From Knufia peltigerae (Eukaryota > Ascomycota > Eurotiomycetes > Chaetothyriales > Trichomeriaceae), in contig JAPDRN010000024.1 of the NCBI GenBank assembly GCA_030247855.1, positions 248,001 to 312,000 on the forward strand: a stretch of 64,000 nucleotides of DNA. The letters run 5' to 3'. The position numbers and the translations under genes were made by a program. Below the pieces are notes generated by a model. That model made no database searches, was not told where the DNA came from, and worked only from the letters and a program-made list of their open reading frames with translations. Below are positions 57,905 to 64,000 of this stretch, piece by piece (the first letter of the stretch is position 1; the number at the start of each line of letters is the position of its first letter).

Positions 57905-59209
57905 ATGGCCAGTCCAACATCTACAGCTTTGATCCACATCAAAAAGGAGTCGGTCATTGTCGAAGCGGAAGACTTACAACCTCACGAGCAGCGGGATGAA
58001 AGCGACAAAGGAAAAGAAGAAAAGTTCAGAGAGCTGTCGACGCAACAGAAACTCCTCGCCATAGTCCGATACAGCGTGAAACCATTTTCTGACAGACTCG
58101 ACCCCTTCGCAGCTCTGCCCGTGAACCTGGACCGTCTGCAAGAACACCTCGTCAGCTTCTACCTGCTCTACTATCCCAAAGCAACCTATGGCTTCAGTCC
58201 ACGACTCCGGCCACATCCAGTTGCCAGCAATTTCTCCATTGCGCTGACAACGCCAGCTTGTTTCCAAGTCATCCTGGCTCGGTCTGCACTGTATCGCATC
58301 GGGTTGAACAAATATGCTTCGGAACGCGAAAAGGATGAGTTGAACATGGCAGTGATGAGGCACAAAGGTGAAGCCCTCAAGATGTTGCGGGTCCTAAGCA
58401 CCAAGGCAAGCCCGAATCGAAAAGATGACCTGCTCGCCTCGATCATCAGTTTGGGCACATTCGACAGGCGGACCGGCGCCAAAGATGCAGCAGGGATGCA
58501 TTACTCTACGGTTAGACGCATCCTCAAATCAACCGGCGGGCCTCTGGCTGTCGGTTCAGTCCTCCTGTCTCGAGTCATGTGTTTCTTCGAGTGCATATAC
58601 GGGACGAGTCCGGAAAGCTACATCTGGGACGAGTCAGACTTGGACAGACTGGTCAAGGGACTGAACGGCTTCTTGTTCAGCCTATGGGAGCTCTGGAAGT
58701 CACTGTCAACGATAAGCGGCCTCACAGCGGTGACATCGAAAACTGCAGGACCGCCACGAATACATTCATTCGGACTGCAGCTAGACTCGAGTCTGCTCTC
58801 GCTCGTCGAGCGTCGGCCACCTTTGGACGCCGAACTCACTCAACAAGGTCGGCTGGAAATGATATTCCAAGTGACTTGTCTGCTGACTTTTGGTATGGTG
58901 ACCTTGGATAAGGCCGGCGACTTCCGGAGCCTGCAAGAGTACATGGATGGTGTTCACAAGCAGGTAGACGACCTCCACCTGACGGGCCAAAGTTGCAACA
59001 ACGTCATGTGGCAAATCCAGGTGAATGACCATAGTGCGGAGCATAGCAAGAGGATATGGAAAGCAGCATCATATGCTTGGGTGTTGAAACATGTCTCATA
59101 CAATGTCCAGGTGAGCGTGAAGGAATGGCTGTTGGCGTTCTTCAAGGGTGAGCCGGTGACTGAGAAACAATTTCGTCTTGATCCCTTTCATTTCAGTTAT
59201 GCCAATTGA
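57905..59209 (+). CDS. fungal transcription-factor-like protein without zinc cluster
   Basis: Predicted 434-residue intronless protein. After an acidic, charged N-terminus of about 45 residues the chain is alpha-helical and resembles the C-terminal fungal-specific regulator domain found after Zn2Cys6 clusters (LLAIVRYSVKPFSDRLDPF, LQEHLVSFYLLYYP, LEMIFQVTCLLTFGM). No zinc cluster is present and no cysteine-rich frame was seen just upstream. Such zinc-cluster-free proteins are common in filamentous ascomycetes and their role is uncertain. The call rests on overall layout rather than on a signature motif. Confidence 0.6.
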   Translation: MASPTSTALIHIKKESVIVEAEDLQPHEQRDESDKGKEEKFRELSTQQKLLAIVRYSVKPFSDRLDPFAALPVNLDRLQEHLVSFYLLYYPKATYGFSPRLRPHPVASNFSIALTTPACFQVILARSALYRIGLNKYASEREKDELNMAVMRHKGEALKMLRVLSTKASPNRKDDLLASIISLGTFDRRTGAKDAAGMHYSTVRRILKSTGGPLAVGSVLLSRVMCFFECIYGTSPESYIWDESDLDRLVKGLNGFLFSLWELWKSLSTISGLTAVTSKTAGPPRIHSFGLQLDSSLLSLVERRPPLDAELTQQGRLEMIFQVTCLLTFGMVTLDKAGDFRSLQEYMDGVHKQVDDLHLTGQSCNNVMWQIQVNDHSAEHSKRIWKAASYAWVLKHVSYNVQVSVKEWLLAFFKGEPVTEKQFRLDPFHFSYAN

Positions 59210-60424
59210 AGGGTACGGAGTATTTATTGGAGTTTAACTATATACCCTGGACTTTGTTCAATTCATGTGGGAGGGTTAGAAAAGCCAGATTGCTGGAAAT
59301 GGCATTGATATCGAACCCAAAGCGACCATTCTACGTAAAAGATGTCGTGCTGATACGGATAGTAGGGCAGTGTCAAAAGATTTATCGATACGAGATACTC
59401 CGTAAGTGGCGCTGTGACCACCACGAGGGGAGGGAAGAAAGAGAAATTTCTAATTAAAGCTGTATGGCTAATACGGAAGAGGCTAGTGTGACTTACCAAT
59501 TTACAGTATTTACCTCGTATTAGTATCGGTCTGGGCTGTCGGGGTCTAACCTGACTAAGCCCGGATATTCAGGTACGAGGGGCAATTTCACTTGGCAGCC
59601 GTGACATTTGACCTAAGAGAGGGAGAGAATTGTTCCGGTAGAGTGGCATTGGAATGGGAGCTATTGTAGGGGGGGAAAAGCTCGAGCCTCGTCTTTTAGT
59701 GAAACCCGTCCCGTAGCCAAGGCTACTACTACTCGTGTACTTTGTTTTTCACATGGCCTTTGAGATGATAGAGGAACTAAAAAAAGTCCCTACAGTGTGT
59801 ATTCGAAAGGAAGTAGACAATGAAGAAAATGCTGTATGTAATAAGTCGTAGTACGGGGTAGGTAGGTAGTCTCAGACGTATGGAAGATTCGAAACGTGTG
59901 GCAGTACGATAAGGTATTGTAATGCCCAATACAACAAGCCCAAGCCCCTTCAGCCTTTCAGCCCCGTCGAGAAACCTCCACCCTTTAATTTCTCATCCCT
60001 CTCTGTCACGCACCACCTGACGCCTTCTGCCGCCGACCAACCTTGTTCCCTTTCAACCCGCTATCAGTTACGCTCCGTATATTCTTCTTCGTTCCTCTAG
60101 AATGTCCTTCTCTATTGTATCACCGTGAAAAAGAGATTCCTCAACCCTGGGAACAGTTCCTCTGTCCTTCTCACTCACTTATCATGTCCTTCGTTTAGAA
60201 AAATCCACTGTTTCAGTATCCGTACTCCGGAGGTACCTTTTTTTCTTCCAAACAGGTGCCAGTCACTCGTTTTGTTTTCCCAGTTCATTTCCACCTGTAC
60301 CGAGTACAAAACAAACCGATCCTTGTCAACCCACCATACAATACTCGAATACACCTCGTGTGCAAGCTCCCCACGAAAGTCCATCGTCTCCCAGTTATAT
60401 AGAGTTACCACCTAGGAACGAACA
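59210..60424. other. intergenic region with two inverted nonamers
   Basis: About 1.2 kb upstream of the UDP-galactose-type transporter. TACGGAGTA lies at 59214-59222, five bases after the preceding stop codon, and TACTCCGTA at 59396-59404 in the opposite orientation. The last 500 bases are pyrimidine-rich and probably hold the transporter's promoter and leader. Confidence 0.6.
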
Positions 60425-61844
60425 ATGGCTCCTCAAGGTATGTTACATCTTCTTCTCGCGTACCAAACAAAACGAGATCGACTGACCAAAAGGTTTCGCA
60501 GATGGTGTCGCGACCATCTATGGGGTCCCCACGAAATACGCATCGCTCTTGACCCTCGTCATCCAAAACTCCTCTCTCGTCCTGATTATGAGATATTCCC
60601 GAATCCTGCCTGGCCCGAGGTACCTCAGCTCGACCGCCGTGGTGTTGTCGGAACTCCTCAAATGTATAATATGTCTCACCGTCCACCTACGCGAACAACG
60701 GTCCCAGTCGCAGTATTCCAGACTCCCCTCCTTCGTCGCGGCAGACGACATGGGCAACACCGCATCTTCCAACCCGCCTTCTTACACCCTCCACCACCTC
60801 TGGGCCGACATCTTCAGCGTCAAGAGTGGCTTCCTCAAACTCCTCGTCCCCGCCGTCCTATACACCCTACAGAACAACCTCCAATTCGTCGCCGCGTCGA
60901 ACCTGGACGCCGCCACGTTCCAAGTGACGTACCAATGCAAGATCCTGACCACGGCCTTGTTCGCCGTGCTGATGTTGGGTCAGACCCTGTCGGGGAAGAA
61001 GTGGTTGGCCCTCGTGATCCTCACCGCCGGTGTGGCCTGCGTCCAGATCCCCTCCGGGAGCAGCAGCACGCAAACCACCACCACCCGTCAGGAGGGCAAC
61101 TACATGCTCGGGATCGTCGCCGTCGCCGTGGCCTGCCTCTGCTCCGGCTTCGCGGGCGTCTACTTTGAAAAGGTGCTCAAGGGCGGCCACACGGCCTCGA
61201 TCTGGGTGCGCAACATCCAACTGAGCATCGGCTGCCTCGCCATCGCCCTCTTCGGCGCCTTCGTCTGGGACGGCCGGGCCATCCGCGCCGAGGGCTTCTT
61301 CCAGGGCTACAACCCCGTCGTGGTCCTGACCATCTGCACCCAGGCCGCCGGTGGGCTCATCGTGGCCATGGTCATCAAGTACGCCGACAACATCCTCAAG
61401 GGGTTCGCCACCTCCTTGTCCATCATCCTCTCGACCGTCGCGTCCATCTTCATCTTCAACTTTGTGCCGACAATCTATTTCCTTTTCGGTTCGGTGCTGG
61501 TCTTCTTGGCCACCTACCTGTACAGCATGCCCGACACACCGAAAGCGATCGACTCGGCCGACGGCGACGGCGCCGAAAAGTCCACGGACACGACGACGAC
61601 CACCACCCCGACCGTCAACGTCGAAGATTACGACGGAGAAAAACCCTCCGCCCCGTCGTCCACCACGAGAAAACCGTTCCGCGACGAAAGCGATCTCGAG
61701 TCCGGTGACGAGAGCCACGACGGTGCCAGCATCTACGACCCGGACGACGGGAACAAGAGCCGGAACTTTTCAAACTCGTTGATCAACAAGTCGATCCCGA
61801 CGAAAGAGAAGCAGGTCTTGACGGAACTGGGTCACGTGGGATAA
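60425..61844 (+). CDS. UDP-galactose-type nucleotide-sugar transporter
   Basis: Predicted 451-residue Golgi membrane carrier of the Gms1/SLC35A type, exchanging cytosolic UDP-galactose (or a related sugar nucleotide) for UMP. The first coding exon is only 13 nt (60425-60437); the second is 60502-61844. Conserved family stretches: YASLLTLVIQNSSLVLIMRY, LLVPAVLYTLQNNLQFVAAS, NLDAATFQVTYQCKILTTAL, SGFAGVYFEKVLK, and KYADNILKGFATSLSIILST. About ten membrane spans can be drawn. The C-terminal 110 residues are hydrophilic, rich in Asp, Ser and Thr, and longer than usual. Third positions are strongly GC-biased, unlike most neighbours. The short first exon is supported by the GTATGT donor and by the need for a start ahead of DGVATIYG. 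Confidence 0.9.
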
Positions 61845-62421
61845 GCTCAGCCCTTGCGTCTTTCTCATGCGACGCGTCTCCCGAATCTAGTCTACGATGA
61901 GGATGAATTTCTTTTTCTTTGGAGATATACATGGAATATCTGGTCTTTTTTGGCATCTTAGATCCAGCGGGTCATTGATGTTTACGTTTTTTTTTTGGCA
62001 TATAGCACGGAGTCAGTCCTTGGAGGGGACCATTCAAGATTTTTCTTTTTTTTTCTTGCCGGCTGGTGGAAGGCACTTTACAGTAGCAATGTCTTTCTTG
62101 GATAAAAATCTATGATTGACTAGAGTGGATCGATATTTTGGGAATCGATCGAGTCATTTAAATACCCCCTGATAGCTTTGTCAGGATTGCTTGGAACGGG
62201 AAAACAAGAACAAGAACAGAAGAAAAACAGATCGGATCAGAACAGACTACTTTCGTATCAAAAAGCTGATCTTTCTGAAATCATGTCATTTTGATAATAC
62301 TCCGTACTGATTAACATATTGGGTAGTAATCTCGAACAATAACCTCTAACATTTGCTTTCTGGTGTCGTTTCTCAAGTGACGGAATCCCCCCTAGTATTA
62401 CAGAGTACTCAGTACTGCGTG
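61845..62421. other. convergent 3' flanks
   Basis: About 580 bases between the stops of the transporter (+) and the zinc-cluster regulator (-). It includes T-rich runs and one TACTCCGTA at 62298-62306. Confidence 0.6.
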
Positions 62422-64000
62422 TTACCAAGGTAAACCGACCTTTTCACGAGCCCACATGGTCCGATGCTCCCACTCACTGCCCCGGGGGTGCAACATGCTC
62501 GCGACCTCGGCGACCAGGGCCTTTGCAGAGTTGTGCGACCACCAGAACGACTCGAGGTTCCTCAACAGGACGGCCCAGTGTAGGAAGATCAAGAGCGCTA
62601 GGGAGTCGCCGTGGTGAAGCAACGAGACAAATTCGGCGCCGGCCATGGCCAGCCAGCCCAAGATGTGGCCCTTGTCACCGACTTCGTTTCCACCGGTCGT
62701 CGGGCCCTCGGCACCACCTGCCCCTGCATCACCAGAAATGTCGTACTTGGCGAAGCACAGCTCGAGATTGTCAATGGCACGTTTGTTGACTTTGAACTTG
62801 GAATTGTCGGCCGAGTCCGTCGCATCGTTGAGCTCCTCATTCAGGCTCGACAGTTGACGCAGGACCTGCAGGCTGTCCTGGTTCGAAAGCTCCCATTTGC
62901 CGTCTTGGAATTCGTGGAAATGGACGAGCACGTGCGCCCAGGGGCCCTGGTAAAACCACTCCTCACTGGCGTCGATGATAGAGCCGAGGCCCTTGAGGAA
63001 CTCGAACATGGTGAAGACCGCTTGCATCGTCTTGTTGGCCGGGTCTTTCTCACTCCCATCCTCGAAGCCGGGGACCGCAATGACCAGGAGCGTCGTGAGG
63101 ACGGAAAAGGCAAAAGCGGCGTTGCAGTTGTCCTGTGTGATGTGGTCGAGGACCGAGCGGAACGACTGAAATGCTTCGTCTTGGTACTCGAGGGCCTTCT
63201 GGAAATAAAAGGACGACGGCGCGGAAAACATGGTCGTTTCACGACCACCGTCCATGATCATGGTTTTGTCATCACCGGACTTATCCTCGGCTGGGGGTCG
63301 TGTCAATTTGGAAATGTGTAGCGCGGTGAACGCCAACAGTCCGTACAAGAGGAAATCGTACTTCAAGGCCTCTCGAGGTACGAAACGTTTCCAGGCATTA
63401 ACCGTTGCAGCGCTCTCTCGAAGTCCAACACAGCTCATGTAGGTCGAGGTCGAGTAGTGGTGCATGAGCTCAAGCTCCAACAGGTGTCTCGCTTGGATCT
63501 GCGACGACTCGGGCACAGGCGTAGTGGCTGTTTGGCGGATGTCTGGTGGTGTCGGAAGGTGGGATGGTTGTGCGCGCAAAGTTGATGAGGTCGGTCTTGA
63601 ACGCGGGCGTGGAGGTGGTGGGAGTGGTAGTTGAGCAGGGCTTTCGGAGGCGCCATTGCTGGGTGTGGTCTCGTCGGTGTCGGTGAGAAAGGAACATGGA
63701 AGTTGACGTCTTGCACAGTTTGCGCATACTGGGCCCATCTCGTCACACTACAATGGCATCCAATGTGTCAGCAAACAGTTTACAGTGAGTCTTCCTACCA
63801 CTGGGAGATCGCGCGTAAAGCATGGCAAAGTATTTAGCCTCGTAACCACGACGACACAACATAATTCAACCATCAATCACACATCTCTTAGAGACGGTGT
63901 GATGTTTTGTCAACCGCCAGAAATGACGCAAAAATCGAACTAGTTCATGTGTACATGATGAGATCTTACCTTGACGCGACGCTGTTTACACTGAGCACAG
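62422..64000 (-). CDS. Zn2Cys6 transcription factor, 5' end beyond the window
   Basis: C-terminal 451 residues (after one leading partial codon) of a zinc-cluster regulator. Visible minus-strand exons are 64000-63970 (partial) and 63747-62422, joined by a 222-nt intron. The cluster spans the intron: CAQCKQRRVK is in the upstream exon and CDEMGPVCANCARRQLPC in the downstream exon, together giving C-x2-C-x6-C-x6-C-x2-C-x6-C. A Pro-rich linker and a helical fungal regulator domain follow (LLELELMHHYSTSTYMSC, DFLLYGLLAFTALHISKL). This layout is common among sterol- and metabolism-related regulators. The true start lies to the right of 64000. If the upstream exon were ignored, translation would begin inside the cluster at MGPVCANC, which would destroy it. 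Confidence 0.82.

Noticed and set aside
60867..61718. 283-codon minus-strand open frame opposite the UDP-galactose-type transporter
   Set aside because: Same artefact: it is Gly/Asp/Arg-rich and arises from strong GC third-position bias of the sense gene.
1..64000. CRISPR arrays, rRNA, operons or prokaryotic features
   Set aside because: No spaced direct repeats or conserved RNA sequence; spliceosomal introns throughout show a eukaryotic nuclear locus.

Overview
The window is from a filamentous ascomycete (Pezizomycotina). The genes are split by 48-136 nt GT-AG introns with CTAAC/CTGAC-like branch sites, there are fungal Zn2Cys6 regulators and MFS transporters, and no operons. A eurotiomycete, possibly chaetothyrialean, is my best guess but is not proven here. 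I support 20 protein-coding genes (one running off the right edge) and two decayed genes. Splice models were built by hand from reading frame, GT/AG sites and family conservation; exon limits are given in each entry.

Layout. 1-9.8 kb: SLM1-type PH/F-BAR-like protein (-), mitochondrial complex I subunit of the NDUFA11/B14.7 type (-), and a Cys-rich secreted protein with a GPI-type tail (-). 10.9-25.3 kb is an accessory, metabolism/transport-like block. It holds a TRI12-type MFS exporter (-), a CocE/NonD X-Pro-peptidase-like hydrolase (+), a small secreted protein (+), an alpha/beta hydrolase (-), a DHA1 MFS transporter (-), a siderophore-type MFS transporter (+) and a Zn2Cys6 regulator (+). 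It has no polyketide synthase or NRPS, so calling it a gene cluster is inference. 26.1-38.5 kb is housekeeping: a UBP2-type deubiquitinase (+), a five-knuckle AIR1/2-like protein with a spliced C-terminal extension (-), an ORM/ORMDL sphingolipid regulator (+) and a PHD-finger protein (-).

38.6-47.1 kb is gene-poor. It contains a frameshifted hotdog thioesterase (39.8-40.3 kb), a decayed Baeyer-Villiger-type monooxygenase (41.5-42.0 kb), one Ser/Thr-rich single-span membrane protein (42.7-43.4 kb) and about 3.7 kb with no recognisable gene. 47.1-64 kb returns to conserved genes: RAX1-like RGS membrane protein (+), SMC5 (+), peroxisomal-type 4-coumarate-CoA-ligase-like enzyme (+), inorganic pyrophosphatase (-), a fungal regulator-like protein lacking a zinc cluster (+), a UDP-galactose-type Golgi transporter (+), and a Zn2Cys6 regulator whose 5' end lies beyond the right edge (-).

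The observations most worth a second look are these. The nonamer TACTCCGTA/TACGGAGTA occurs exactly eight times, always between genes. The two broken metabolic genes share +1 A insertions in A-runs. The AIR-like gene has an intron that removes its apparent stop codon and adds about 170 residues. A CG/CA plus TG dinucleotide pair near 36.6-36.7 kb could form Z-DNA or a hairpin. I found no CRISPR, rRNA, tRNA or intact transposon.
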